NCBI GenBank assembly: GCA_036971715.1
Contig: JAVHJL010000007.1
Location: forward strand, 2,542,001-2,606,000
Length of the DNA: 64,000 bases
Source of the DNA: Arthrobotrys musiformis
Taxonomy: Eukaryota > Ascomycota > Orbiliomycetes > Orbiliales > Orbiliaceae
Direction of reading: 5' to 3'
Positions 22,432-35,493 of the stretch are shown piece by piece; positions within the stretch are counted from its first letter, which is position 1, and every line of letters begins with the position of its first letter. The position numbers were made by a program, and so were the translations under genes. A model generated the notes under the pieces. It saw only the letters and a list, made by a program, of their open reading frames with translations, had not been told where the DNA came from and did not search any database.

Positions 22432-22957
22432 GGTCACCGAGTAAACCGGCAGGACCGGGGACGATTAAAGTTTCAATATTTAAAACCGAATGGATGGAGT
22501 TTAATGACACGGGTGTTTTTATCCCTACCTACGGAGTTCTTATGAAGGTTTACGGGATTATGTTTTTATTTCGAATAACTGCATGCAATAGATTAGCCTA
22601 ATAATGTTTATGGAATAACAAGCCTGCGTTCGAACGTTCTACCGTAAACTCTCATGTGCTCCTGTATGACGGATCGGATTATGAAAGATGCCATATAGCG
22701 CATGAGCACCGAACGGATATCTAGGTACAGACTGGTCTCGTTCCCAGTCTCACCCAGACATCAATCGAGTGTCTCCCGCGGATCCGCTCCAAGGTATAAG
22801 ATCCACGCACCCCAAAACCTCAGACCCACCCCACGCACTCTCGTTGTCCCATCCATCCTACCAAAAAAACTCAAAAATCCAACACCACCTTCCCAAAATC
22901 CCCATCACGAAACCCCACCGACACCACCCACCAAAAAAAAAAAACCTCGAAACCTGC
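22432..22957. other. Intergenic, about 0.53 kb
   Basis: Contains the 3' UTR of the glycosyltransferase-like gene and one copy of the dispersed motif, CTGGTCTCGTTCCCAG (22732-22747). That copy is itself an imperfect palindrome flanked by AGA/TCT. No gene was recognised. Confidence 0.45.
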
Positions 22958-22961
22958 AAAA
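22958..22961 (-). terminator. RNA polymerase III terminator of tRNA-Leu
   Basis: On the minus strand a TTTT lies 7 nt after the discriminator base of the tRNA, and a backup run of 12 T is at 22933-22944. Confidence 0.6.
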
Positions 22962-22967
22962 GATTGG

Positions 22968-23072
22968 TGATGAGAGTGGGATTCGAACCCACGCACGGTT
23001 ACCCGTACCAGGATGTCACTTGTTAAGGTATAACCTTAACCTGGCGCCATAGACCAACTCGGCCATCTCACC
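22968..23072 (-). tRNA. tRNA-Leu (anticodon AAG) with a 20-nt intron
   Basis: Minus-strand transcript of 105 nt. The acceptor arm GGTGAGA (23072-23066) pairs with TCTCATC (22975-22969, one G-U), discriminator A at 22968. The D arm contains GGCCGAGTTGGTCTATGGC; the T arm GTGGGTTCGAATCCCAC is canonical. The anticodon stem CCAGG/CCTGG encloses TTAAGG and T, giving anticodon AAG at 23037-23035, with an intron at 23033-23014 after position 37, the standard site. Intron bases ACCTTAA can pair with the anticodon loop TTAAGG(T), the usual intron-anticodon helix. The long variable arm (TACGGGTAACCGT) is class II, as expected for Leu. By chance or not, CCA follows the discriminator in the genome. Confidence 0.93.
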
Positions 23073-23632
23073 GACTTCTTGTATGCGACCGAGTGGCCTG
23101 GAAGGCTAGTCAAGCCGACTCGGATTGCCCACGCCCGCCAAGACGTGGACTACACCACAAGCATATTGATTAAGATGTACAGTGACAGTACTACGTATTT
23201 TCAAAGAATTGAGACCAAGGCTTGAGGAAAGAATATAAACCCGCACTTCATTATCAATATACCGCACTACTAACAATCCCCATCCTCATCATCATTCATC
23301 GTTCTTCAAATAAGGTAAAACCACAAAACAACAACCAAAAAGAGGTAAAAGATATTCAACAAAAAAAAAAAAGGAAGAAAGAAACACAGGAAAGCTATTA
23401 AGATTACAAAGAGAAATGTAACTTGTTTTCAATCCACCAACCGTCCAAAGAGTCTATGCAGTGAATATTTGCAAAGAATCGAAAAAAAAGGAGGCTCAAG
23501 GAACGCTACCCCGCGCCCCCTTAAAAAGAATAAAAAAAAAAAAAATTCGCTCTCTCCTGAATGGATCTTGATGCCAGTTTGCTATGGACGCCCATATTCC
23601 GTAATATGAAAACGGCCGTGTGAAGATGTCGA
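23073..23632. other. Intergenic, 560 bp
   Basis: tRNA upstream region and phospholipase D 3' UTR; A-rich tracts at 23361-23372 and 23530-23545 (minus-strand T tracts). No gene was recognised. Confidence 0.45.
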
Positions 23633-26600
23633 TTAATTGCTAGAATAAACTGTTAGTATACCGTAATATTTAGGATATGAGGGGCCTCGAAACTTACTAA
23701 AGCTCAATCGGTGCCAACTGGTCGATACTATACAACCAGTTCCCGCCTTCCGCTTCAGAAATCAACCAATCATACGGCCATACTACCAAATGACCCACGA
23801 CCAAGCTCAAAAGCTCCTCCGCCACGTCCTTGTCCATAACATCGTCGGTGGCGTGGAACTCTCGCTTGCTGCTTCTCGTCCCTGCCCTCTTCCTTCTTCT
23901 AACCGAAGCTGCCGGCCCTACACTGCTACCGGTGGCGCTACCGCTCAGGGCGCTACCCGGCGGCGCTAATCCACCAGCGGTGCCAGGTGGTCCTGTCCTT
24001 AGAGAGGTCTCAGAGAGTCTGGGGTCGCCGCCTTCCATGGGGTCCTTCTCGTTTAGGGCCTCCCCAGTCGATGGCTTTGACAAGTTGCCCCTACCGGTCT
24101 CCCTTCTAACCTCCCCGGGAGCTTCGTTCCTCTCTCTAATCCCAGCGTCGCCGTCCCCTAGCCCAGTTTTCTCATTCAACTCTTCCGTCCTGCTCCTGTC
24201 CTGGTCTTGATGGCCGCTATGAGGACCGATATGTAGCTTCTCAGACAACTTCCCCATAGTCTCAGCCGCATCAGCCGGCATCTTCTCCCCGATTTTCTCT
24301 GTCAGCGTCACAGGCACACCGACCCCAGGAGCAGCCTGTCCCGTCCTGCTCCTGTTCAGGTTTTGTGTCGAGGGCTTATCTCCATCCTGCGATGCTGCGA
24401 ATTTATCCGCGTAGGCCATGTACTCTTTATACTGCGCCCAACTCTTCACCTCGTTGTCGGGCATACACCTAAACACCTCCCTAAAGATCTTGGTATTGTT
24501 CAGAGCGATCTTATGCCAAGTGTCTAGGTAAAACGAGTCGTTGAGCGGGTCGACAAAGTGATCCGAGTCCACGGGGGGCTGCTTGATCTCCGCGCAGAGC
24601 GGATGCGAAGGCTTCATCGATGGTAGCGTTCCTTGACTAAGACGGGGTGCCGCAGGTCCTCCGATTTCTATATCGCCCGTCGGCGGCAGCGGTGGGAGTT
24701 GGCTGGAAAGCGGAAGACCGAGTTCGGATGAATTCAACCTCTGAGTCGGGATCGGTGGCAAAAGCTCGCCGTTTCCTCCCGCGGTCTCATCCTCGGCGTG
24801 GTGACTCACTGAAGCGGGTTCGCCTTTTGACGAGTGTCCGCGGTTTTCTCTGCTGCTTTCTAAGGAATTTCTCACGATCCCTGTGTCGACTTGGCTAAAG
24901 CTAGACGTAAATTCGTATCCGTCTTGCCCTAGCTTTCTGTCGAGAGCGGTGACCGGACGCCCTTCTTTCTCGCGGTTGTATTCCTCCGCAGCCTTCATAT
25001 GATCAATTCCCAAGCCCTGCACATCCCTTTCCCTCTCCTTAACTCTCGGATCGCTAGTAACCCTCTTATGTGATATAATATTCGGATTATTCGCTTGCTC
25101 CCAATCAACATCATGATTGAAGCTCGAAAGCTTCTCAACACGGTTAACGGCATCGATATCACCCTGTCTCGCCGGCGGGGAGCTGGATGGCCCAGCATGA
25201 CCCGGCCCAGCGATCCCAGAAATACCGGATCTAAGTGAACCAGAATCAAGGTCAGTAGTTGCACGCGTGGTAACACTATTGCCATCATGCCATCTGTGTT
25301 CTGACCCTGTTTCTTCATCTTCTTCGGCCGCTCTTTCTTGGACCATGAGTTCATCAACGTCAATGCCCAGATGCTCACGCATGAGACGCAAGCGGAGGGT
25401 GTGCGCGAAACGTCCGACGAGGTAGGGGCGTCCGGCCATAGTGGACCAGATTGTATCCTGATCTCGAACGACTGCTGCGACTTCCGAATCACGGAATCCC
25501 AACATAGATCGTTCGTTGATATTGGCGGACCCAATGATCGCAATACGATCATCCACAACCATACACTATCAAAGTCAGCATTTAAGGAGACACAGTATTC
25601 GAGAGACGGTAACATACCTTAGCGTGAATGTACAGTTGTTCGGTCACCAATTGTTGTTGAGGACCAATCTTTCCCCAGCTCCTCAACGCATAGAATTCAA
25701 TGTAGTCTTCGGGACTGATGCCGTTGGCTTTCAGTTTACCAAATATACTGCCCTCTCCTCTGCAAATGCTTCTAAACTGACATTGCATGATTAACCGCAC
25801 GCTACTACCATCCGGTTGATCAACGCTAGATTGGAAGCCAGGGAGGAGAGGTATGATGATAATTGCCCTCCAATCTTCATCATTCTTATGCGCTCGGATG
25901 ATGCGCTCCACAAGGGCATCTCCAATGGAATTCTCCATCTTCGTCCCATCGGGTAGCTCACCCGAAGTAATAAAGAATTGATTTTCAATATAAACCAAAT
26001 GATCGCTAGTTTCGATAGCCTTAAGATAAGCATTAAGGATCGAGTGCTCATTCTTATCCACCGTACCCGTTGACCATGCACAAGCGCTTCGGAGCATCTG
26101 AACCTCACAGGAACCGCTAATCCCCAGAGATTCGATCTCCTGCTGTGTAAAGTCCGGCGGTGGTAGCAAGAATGGAGTTGGCCTTGACGGTGTCCGTTGT
26201 CGGAGAAGGTAGTTCCATCGCTGAACGAAATGCCGCGTGAGATCTCTAGCCGGTTGGCCGACAACTTGCATCGAGATATCATGCCATGGCATTCGCGGCG
26301 TCTTCTGGCGTTCATACATGTCTTCATATGGCTTGTTAAGCTCATAGAAGTCTTCAACGCGAGGATTGGAATAGTCCTTCCCGGGCCAAAGCTGGTACTT
26401 ATCCGGGTCCTTGGGACCGGTCTCGTCAAAGCCAGTAAACTTGTCGTCTACAAGCGCATGTTGCGGTGTATCCCATCTGCCGAAGCAGAGATCCAACCCG
26501 CCGAGGAACACCACTGTGTGATCAACGATCACCAGTTTCTCGTGGTGAGCCCAAAAGAAGGTGTTCTGGCGGAGCTGGTTTGGTGAGCGTTGGACGTAGA

Positions 26601-29413
26601 TGTTAGGGTGCAGATCAAGCAGCGAGTACTTAGTATATGCCGAATCTATCGGTATAGCGGCTCCGATATTGCGGTAAATGATTACGAATATCTTGACGCC
26701 TTCGCTAGCTTTTCTCTGCAGCAATCTGTCCAATCGCCACTTGTGGGATACTGCCGGTGGACGCCGTAGATACTATACTTCGTTAGTTTTACTCAAAATG
26801 CAATCGTGGGAATGATCAATGAGTTCTTACAATCTCTGGACTCAGCCACCAGTCGTGAATGTAAATAACATCCTTCGCCATTGAAATCGCACGGCTGACA
26901 TTCCAAAAGTAGTCTCTTCCATCAACAAGCCATTGTGCGAAACAGTACTGTCTAACTGGCGCAAAACTATCAAATCGATGCTTCTGCGACCAAACAGTCT
27001 GATCTGTCATGTATTTGATGCTGTCGTAAAACTGGTTCAACTGTCTCTCATTCTTGGCAAGAAGTTTGATCTTCCGTTCGGAGTTCTTGAGCTTCAACTT
27101 ATGATGCTGCGGATGGGCCGGATTAGTCGATGCACTTGCAACCGCTTTTGGATTCTTAGGCAAAGAGCGTTTGGCATCGAGTTGGAAATCACTATCGACT
27201 AGAATCACATCGTAGATGTTCATTTCCTCCGGCGAATCAACGCAAACAATATAGCTGTGACGAACAAGGAACCATTTCGGACGATGGCCTTTGATGATAC
27301 TTCCCGGTGCCCACCCACGGCGGAATTCAGACCCCTTCGAGGATTGGATGATTAGATATCCCTCCTTTCCGTGGTAACTGTTTTCAGCCGCGAGACGGAT
27401 ACCAAGAGATGAAAGTTCGAGGAACTTGCACAGTCGGTTAGAGTCAGGGCGGAATATCATGATGCGAATGAGCTCCTGAAGATATTTCTCAAGCTTCTTT
27501 CGCTGCTTGATAGAGAAACCATCTCGCCGTAAGATAGGGGTGGATGCCACGGCAGCGCCAGCCAAAGTACCGATTCCTAGAGCGATACCGGCACCAATGT
27601 TTCCTGGCTCGATAGTCTCGATAGGATGCCCGCCAGTCGAGTTACGACGGACAGGAGGCCGTTTCTTTGCAGAAAACGTTCTTCGAATGGACCCCGCGAT
27701 ACTATTCTTACGGGGCATCTCGTAGTCCTCACTGTCATCATCGTAGGTAGGCTGACGAACGGGGGGGCCCGGTCTAGGAACGGCAAGGAGGTTTGAGGAG
27801 CCAGCAGTGGCTGTCTGAGCAGAGGAGCTAGGACCGGCAGCACTTGGGTCAACCGCTGCATTTGCAGTGAGGGGGCGTTCCGCAGTGGCACCGGAATTCA
27901 GGCGGGTGTTCGTCGCCGTCTCATTTCCACTGTCCTCCGAAGAGTCCTCCAGCCCTCTCCAGCCTTTCAGGTATGGGATCGATGCTCTAGGGAACTTGGG
28001 GAGCTGGTGTTTTGCTCCCTCTCCTAGCGAGGTATAGGTATTGCTGAAATCTTGAAGACGATACTTTGTATGTAAATTAAAGAAGTCGCGGAACTCTCGG
28101 TGAATGACCCATCTCATCCTAGTCAATCCAGATCCGTATTCCAACTCAATCCTGAACACCGTGTGGTTTCTCGACTTGTTGTTCAACTTGGAGTCCGTGA
28201 TCTTGATCTTCAATTGTTCCAAAATGATTGGGATCCTCTTGTTTCCATGCTCATCCCTTTGGAACATGCTAGCAAAGATCAATGCAGCCGGGATACCGGC
28301 CGTCAATTCGGCCACGAGCTCTGCCGACTTTTCACGATCAATTTTCGCTTCCTCCTTTTTCTTTTGCCCGATCATTCGAATACCAGCCTTCAACGCTTTC
28401 CATTTGGCAGCACTAGCTCCTCCCCCTCCAGGCGATGGCGCAGTATTGATCTCTGAGCCCTTCCTGCTATGAGCAAAGTCGGTGATTCGACGGAAACTGC
28501 TGGGGCGACGAGAGTACGGGTGATGTCTTCCCTTCCCGTCGGTATCAGACCCTTCGGGGACGTCTGTCATAGTAGCTCTTCGACGTAAACGGGGGCTTTT
28601 CCCAGCAGCACTTGGGGTCCCAGGGGCGGTGCTAGGTCCTGCTTGTCCAGGATCCGAACTCTCATCCTCCTCCTGGTCAATTGGCGACATAGGGGCGCTA
28701 CCGCCAGCTCCACCCTCAGCATCACTAGCTCCATGACCTGAAAGGGTCCTCGTATGTTGAGCAGCTGAATGGGAGAAGGCCCTCAGTTTCGAAAATAGGC
28801 TAGGCCTTGCCCCATCATCGTCCAACGTCTTTGCTTCTTCCTCCCCTTCGCGTGAATATTCCCCGGATTTCTTACTAAATTTAAAGATCCCACTGTGCCG
28901 TTTAGGGGTGCCGGGTGCCGTATTCCCTCCACGGGGTGTTTGTTCCCCTTCCGTATCCTCATCGCCAAAGTACTCATTCTGCGAAGCGAACTGGACATCG
29001 CGCGTTCTCGGCGAGGGGTCTCGAGATTCAGATGTCCCTCTTCCAAGCCGTTCTTTGCTCCTATCTGGCTGAGTACCGGAACCTTGTGGTCCCGGACGTA
29101 TTTCGTCCAAAAGAAATGCAGGCCGTGGGGGTTGCAATGGTTCTTCTGGAGCGGTTGTAGCAGCTTTCGCAGGCTCCTCGGATTTCAGCTTTCCCTTTCC
29201 CTTTTCCTCGGGCGTAATTGGTGCTTCGGTGTTGGAAGCATTGGAGTTCCCTCCACCAATTGCCTTCAGAATTGGACTTCCAGGTATCGCGGTCTTGAGG
29301 GCACTACGGACGGCATCCCCAATGGCTCCTAACTTGGGAGAGCTGGTGGAGCCATTGGCCTTTTCGGTTTCGGTTGCTGGTACCTGAGTACCAGACAGCT
29401 CCGAGGGTGCCAT
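23633..29413 (-). CDS. PLD1: Phospholipase D (PLD1/Spo14 type) with PX, PH and two HKD motifs
   Basis: Hydrolyses phosphatidylcholine to phosphatidic acid at membranes. Exons complement(join(23633..23639,23698..25565,25618..26772,26831..29413)), 1870 aa. The first 350 residues are disordered and Ser/Pro-rich; PX- and PH-type domains follow (HTVFRIELEYG..RWVIHREFRDFFNLH; SFDSFAPVRQ region). The catalytic core begins at ISMAKDVIYIHDWWLSPEI; splicing continues YLRRPPAVSHKWRLDRLLQR. HKD1 is H938-x-K940-x4-D945 (HEKLVIVD); HKD2 is H1244-x-K1246-x4-D1251, split by the second intron (IHAK/CMVVDD) and followed by SANINERSMLG. A last intron (23640-23697: GTAAGT donor, TACTAAC branch, TAG acceptor) interrupts an apparent TAG stop, so the protein ends APIELYN, matching the LYN/IYN end of fungal homologues. 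Confidence 0.95.
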
Positions 29414-31725
29414 TGGCTGGTTTGGGGACGCGGACGGGTAGACGCTGTACGGCTATGATGTAGGGGGAAGGTCAAGGCCTCCAGGTGGCTGGGGCGTCGG
29501 AACCAACAGCAGCAAGTCGCTGCAGGGCAGGGCAGTTGTGTAACGTCTGGAACTACCAGGAAAGAAGTATTGTCAGCATAGATTCGACATCCACCGATAA
29601 CATGAAATTGGGGCAGGAATACGAACTTTTGAGTGAAGCTCCAGAGATCTCTGGTAAGAGAGCTGCGATGATGAAGCCGTGGAGAAGCGTGAAGGGGTCC
29701 AGGCGATGAAGCTGGACAGTGTGTCAAGCTAGATTGAATTCAAGCCGGCTGTCAACACAACACGCTCAATTGGAGCACTGGTAATTTCAAGGTGATGCAA
29801 GGGAACCCCTTCGACTTCAACCTCAACTTCGACCTCACTTACAGAACTACTTGTTGCGACGACTCCTCGACGATGATGGACGCAGGATGAAGGGCACCTC
29901 AGGAGACTCCCAAATTAAAGATCAAATACAATAAAAGAAAAAATAGACTCCAGATGGCTGGCGAGTCAGGAGAAGCTATCAACAGAAGGAAAGGGAGAAC
30001 TGCCCACTGCACTGCAACTGAACTGCAGCTGGGACTGCAACCTCAGGAAACCTCTCACGCCAGTGCTGGTGCAAAGTGCTGTTCTTCACGCCGGCCGGGG
30101 GCTGCTTGCTGGGTTAGATTGGGCAACTAGCTCGGCTGGACAACCGAAAACCGAAACAAAATTACCACCCTCGAAGCTGCTGGAGGAGCTGCTGGTCGAT
30201 GCATATGCATCTGGATCTGGTAGTGGAATATGGGAAAACTCGAATCGAGAGTATGGTATTGATATCCCACCAGCGTGGACGGTGATATAATGTTGGGGAA
30301 GCAAATATCAAAAATGGACGGAGGTTTCTTATTTCCATTAATAACAGAACAGGTCCGTCTCATCTCACCAGCCAGCCCCTCGGGGGGCATGTTCTGGGTC
30401 CCATAGCTAAAGCATAGCTCCATCCGGAACATGATGTCCCAAGCACCCGCTGCCCAGAGTTATAGCCAACCTCGTGGCATGGGGGAACCACTTCCACGCT
30501 CATCTGGATTTGGGCAGATGCATGGAATCCCAAGCAAAGCGAGTACTCAAGACGAAAGGGGATGCAAAGAAACGAGAGAGAAACGTTATGGATCCCTGGT
30601 CATTGGAAAAGTTGGGGTTGCCATATGGCTCGGATGACGTCTGCTCCTTAGTTTCCGGTCTCAAAGGTTGCAAAGTGAACTGCTGCTTGAATTTGTAGAC
30701 GGAAGTCAGGCGGAGACATTCGACATATTCTCGTTTGCTCAGGTGCCAGATGCTACCCAGCGATACAGAAGTAGCTTCAACGAAACGTGGGAGCCTCGAC
30801 GGACATATCCTGGATAATCCTTCGGTCCTTAAGCTTGATCGTGTCCAGATGACCAGTCCCAGTGGTCGGCGGGCGGTTCCTTCGGATCCAACTGCAGCCA
30901 AGACAATGAAGTGAGATAAAAGGTACTCGAATTCGTGAAAGGTCACAATAGGGACATACTTGGTTAAGTACCCCAGCCCTCCCATAACCTTGAACGATAC
31001 CAACCACAGTCAAGCGGGGATCTCCAGCCCGTATCTCGTATCAGCTCAACTGCAATTGTGCAGTGAGCAAGCTGGGTCGTTTATTCTTTCCCTCCGAACC
31101 AGCGCCACAGCTGCAACTCCACGATTCCAATTCGGTCCGGCCTGCGATATTACTGTTGCACAACGTTGATGCGGCTCATCCTATCGAGATACGTACCCAT
31201 TGCACGTTACCGTGAGCATAGTGCGAGTTTATAATTCGATTCGATTGTGACTATCGCATCGTTTAGATTCATGGCATGATATAACAATGCGCGGTCCAAA
31301 CGTGAATCCGTGATACCGCGACCCAATACCAATAAGCTTACCGTCAAGCTTAGGCTCAAGGTCTCCACTTGAGTTCATGATATCGGTCACGACCTTGTAC
31401 TCTAGTTAAAGTACAGAAGTATCTACATTCAAGATGCCCCCATTCGTGAATCCACTCAACCACCTAGCCAATTACAAGAAAATCCATACGCGGCGCGTCG
31501 ATGACGAAGTCGTAGCGCTAGCTATCACAACGTCCATGACTCAGTCAAAAACGCAGTCAGCCTCGCCATAACCCCCGCCATGCATCGACCTCAAAAAGGC
31601 GCCCATTTCCCCAACCCATAAAACTATAAAATTACATCCCATGAATTCATCCAAAAGTCTGGTCAAGAGACTGATCTAATTCACCCGTACCCTTATTCAC
31701 ATGTAAACCATCTACAATATCAACC
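29414..31725. other. Intergenic, 2.3 kb
   Basis: Divergent promoter region of phospholipase D (minus) and the kinase-ankyrin gene (plus). The proximal 600 bp carries 6-nt periodic CTTCAAC/CTCAAC/TTCGAC runs (29810-29842). A 167-codon minus-strand frame (30500-31003) and several shorter ones show no family features and are not called. Confidence 0.45.
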
Positions 31726-34700
31726 ATGGCAGACGAAATGGATCTCACACCCGACTCCTCCTGGTCCCTCCCCTCAGCTCCAATCCTCACCCCCTCCCAA
31801 TCCAGCGCCGTAATAATCTCCCCCCTCAACCACAACCCCTCCTCACAAGATGTCAGCCAGCGAATGCTCAATCTCGGCCGATCGATGAACATCATCGGCC
31901 CCAAACTAATTTCCCGTCACAGATACGAATCAGAATCCCTCGGCAGCGGTGCCAAATTCGAAGTCTTCGCCCACAAACTCCCCGAAGGACGAGATGTGGA
32001 GGATGGAATGATATGGGAGGGGATAGATGTTCGAAGACTTGCTTTCAAACGGGGGAAAACCTCGTTGAAGAAACCGGTTGAATTGAACGATCCTTCGACT
32101 TCGTGGGTTCATGTTGTGTCTGAAAGTCAGGATGGCGTTGGGGATGTTAGAGAAGACGAGAAGAAGGCGAAGCAACTTGAGCAGGTTGCTGCTGTTGTTC
32201 GAGAAATGGTACGTTACTTGCTACCTCTCTATCAGAATCATAGTGGTTAATGAAAGTAATTAGAAAGCACTTGCTCGAGAAAATCTACGACACCATCGAA
32301 ATATCGTCAAGTTATTCGCATGGGGGTTTGACATGGAGGACTTCAACAGCGAGTCTCTAATGACACCAATTCTAGTCGAAGAGAGGGCCTGGGGAACCTT
32401 CAGCGAGCTCCTCGCAACAGAGAAACTAGGCGCCGTCGAGCGATTCAACCTCTGCCATAATGCCCTCCAAGGCCTCACAGCTCTACATGGAGACGGCCTG
32501 TACCACGGTGATATAAATCCCAAGAACATTCTCGTCTACCAGGAGCAGGAATGCATAGTCGCAAAGATCAGTGACTTCAGCCATTGCGGTTTCTTCCCAA
32601 CAGAGACAGGGGATATGGTCTGGTACCAGGGAACAAAAGGATGGCAGGCCCCCGAAGTTGGCGATACCCTCCCGGCTTCGAAGGCGGATATCGTGGCTCT
32701 TGAATCATACTCCTTCGGCCTTGTCCTCTGGTCAGCAATTGGTCTATCGGGCAGGTCTCCGCTGGCCAAGAGCCCCGTGACTAGCTCTTCACTTCCAAAC
32801 TTTGCTCGCGCTTGTCTTGAGAATTATAATCTCCCTTCAAGTGTCTTGGAGAGGGTTGGGGATGCTATCCCGCGGCTGCTACACCATGAACCTGACCGTC
32901 GATTCTGGGTTACTGCTGATATGTTGGAACATCAGCTCCCGGTGCAAGGGTGAGTTCTGGATCCTCAAAATTCATATTAAAGAATACGAAATTAACCAAT
33001 CTTAAACAGTCGTCGGCTTGTTTTACAGACGTCCACGCCAATAAACCTGTCAATGGATGAAAGCTTCCAGTACCTCGACGCATTGTAAGCCCCTTCTATA
33101 TTCTTCGCAGTGTCTAGTCCGAGATCATTTTATATACAATATAACTAACACTCACCAGCATCCGGAAGCGCACCAAGAAAACCCAGCAGCAAAACCCCAA
33201 AGCAACGGACGGAATCCCAGTCAACCCATTCTTACGATTAATGGTCCAAGAAGCCTACATCCGCAGTATAGACTGGAGACTCGCCGGCACACCAATTCTC
33301 CCCGGTTTCAACATCCCAGCTTACAAAGCCCCAGATCCGTCAGAATACCGCCCCCCAGTCGCAAGACCTTTACAGGCATACAAATTCATGGATCTCCACG
33401 AGCTGGAAGAAATCGATCGAGAACGTAAGGGGGGTGAATTCTCCACCCTCGCAGCCGGAGAACTTTTTGATATTGCCATTGGATTCTACTCGTATGATTC
33501 GGAGAGAGGGTTATTGTATCTCCTACAAGCCGCCAGCATCGGCGATGTCAGGGCTCAAGCGTTATATGAAATGCTCGCGGTCAAAAAATCACCACGCGCG
33601 GTTCCGGCAGATACCCTCCAACAATGGGCCTTCGATGCCGTCGCAACGGGATTCACGATTTCCCCGTCTTCATCTCCAACGCTTTCCGCACGATTGGCCG
33701 GGACGCAGTTTAGAGGAAACTCGGGGTATAACTCTTACTCCTACGCCAAAGAGAACGGCATGCGAAACGTACAATGCTTCCGTATGGATCTAGAACCGAT
33801 GAAAGACTACCTCCGTCTCAAAAAGTTCAAAAACATCGAAGGCCAGATCCAACTCGATGGTCACGAGCGTAATACCCTCCTCCATCTGGCAGCATTATCC
33901 GGGGATATAGAAATGATGAAAGAGTTCATAACTCGCTTCGAGGGTAGACCGTGGGTTTTGAACCCCATGAATGAGCGTAATGAAACCCCATTGCTCATCG
34001 CCTTCCGTGCTGGGAATGCGGAGATGGTGAAGATACTCCTGGAAGCCGGGGCGTCTGCAAATACCCGTGATGGGAACGAATCACCGCTTCATTGGTTATT
34101 CGCCCTACCTGCTGAGGAGATGGACGGGATATGTACTCTTGCTGTGGCTGGAAGGGCGAGGTTGAATGCTATAGCGCCGGAGATTCCAACCCTTCATTTC
34201 CCATTCTACCTTCCGAAGGGAACTCCGCTCGCATGGGCGGTATCAACTAGTTCCCTCCCGGCCGTTCGGGCACTCTCTTCAGCTATAGTCACAAACCCAG
34301 ATCTTACGAGTGAAGAGAAGGAGGCGTGTTTCGCGGGGGCGATACGCTTGGCCATGATACGCCACGAGGCAGAAATAATGAAAACCATGCTCGAGGCCGC
34401 AAAGTCTCACGGTGTGAACCTCGCCAGCGTTGCCTCTGAAGCGTTCGACTGGTCCGTCATCGATGTCCCCGAGGATTCCTCGGATATCCCTATCGCCGCG
34501 ACACCTCTATCCGGCGACTGGAAAGATGAAATCGTCAGAACGATCCGTCACGGTAACGACCCGAGAAAACTACGAGAAACCCTCATCCACTTGAACTCCC
34601 TCCAAACCAGCCGTGTGGTCGACGCAGAGGATGATGTATCAACCAACATCGCCGCCAGCTTCACCTGTAAGTCCCCTACCTACAAAAAATACGCATAAAA

Positions 34701-35367
34701 GATTATACTAACCAAACGAACAGATCTAAAGAAAGTAATCCTCCAACACGACTCCCTCTCCACCACCCGTCTCCTCCAACGCTACGGACCCCTCTACTCC
34801 AAATCCGACCTGGGGACCGCCTTATTCCTCAACCTATCCCACAACTGGTCCCTCCCATCCTCCCCGCGCTTCCCAATCTTCATGGACATCTTCCGCGGCC
34901 TAATCACCGCCGGCGCAGATGTGAACATGCCCAACCCCCTCCCCGGCGGCCTGGGTAACACCCTCATGCACATCATAATCCGCAAATACACCGACGAACC
35001 CTCCACCGCCCAAATCTCAGAAATAAGAGGGTTAGTCATCATGTTGCTAAAAGTACTAAATAGCTGCGGCGCGGAGGTTAATAGGAAGAATACGGTGGGT
35101 ATGACGGTGATGGATTATGCGTTGCATAATGTTAGGGATTTTAAGCTGGACGAGGGGTTGGTTGATTTACTGCATGGGTGGGGGGTTAGGAGTACGTTCC
35201 GGTTATTGTCGGGGGCGGTTGAGGAGAGGATTGGGGATTGGAGTAAGAGGCAATTGGAGTGGAGGATGCCTGAGGAGGGGAGGGTTGATATCAGAAAGAC
35301 GGGGTTGGCGATTAGATGGGGGGGTGAGGAGGATATTGTTGAGGGGATGGGAAGGGTGGGGATTTAG
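31726..35367 (+). CDS. Protein-kinase-like domain fused to Sel1-like and ankyrin repeats
   Basis: Exons join(31726..32208,32264..32949,33010..33084,33159..34666,34724..35367), 1131 aa. N-terminal kinase fold (about residues 65-395): Gly loop LGSGAKFEVF, putative VAIK lysine in RLAFKRG, alpha-C Glu in VVREM, catalytic loop HGDINPKNIL, then DFS where DFG is usual, and GTKGWQAPEV as the APE motif. The middle has a Sel1-like segment (ERGLLYLLQAASIGDVRAQA), followed by ankyrin repeats (HERNTLLHLAALSGDIEMMK; NETPLLIAFRAGNAEMVKIL; NESPLHWLF) and further degenerate repeats to the C-terminus (GLGNTLMHIII...AEVNRKNTVGMTVMDYAL). This resembles a lineage-expanded fungal kinase-ankyrin group. The Lys of the catalytic loop and the DFG Gly are replaced, so activity is uncertain. 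Substrate and pathway unknown. Confidence 0.85.
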
Positions 35368-35493
35368 ATATTCGTTGGATTTTTCAACTGGCATGGATTG
35401 TATTATAGGGTGGTTTTAGCGGGTTCAATTGGCCTTGAAGCGGGCTTGTATATTGTTGTCTAATATTAGGTAATATACTTATAGATGTGAGGA

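Noticed and set aside
30500..31003. 167-codon minus-strand frame
   Set aside because: No family features, overlapping frames on both strands, position in a divergent promoter region.
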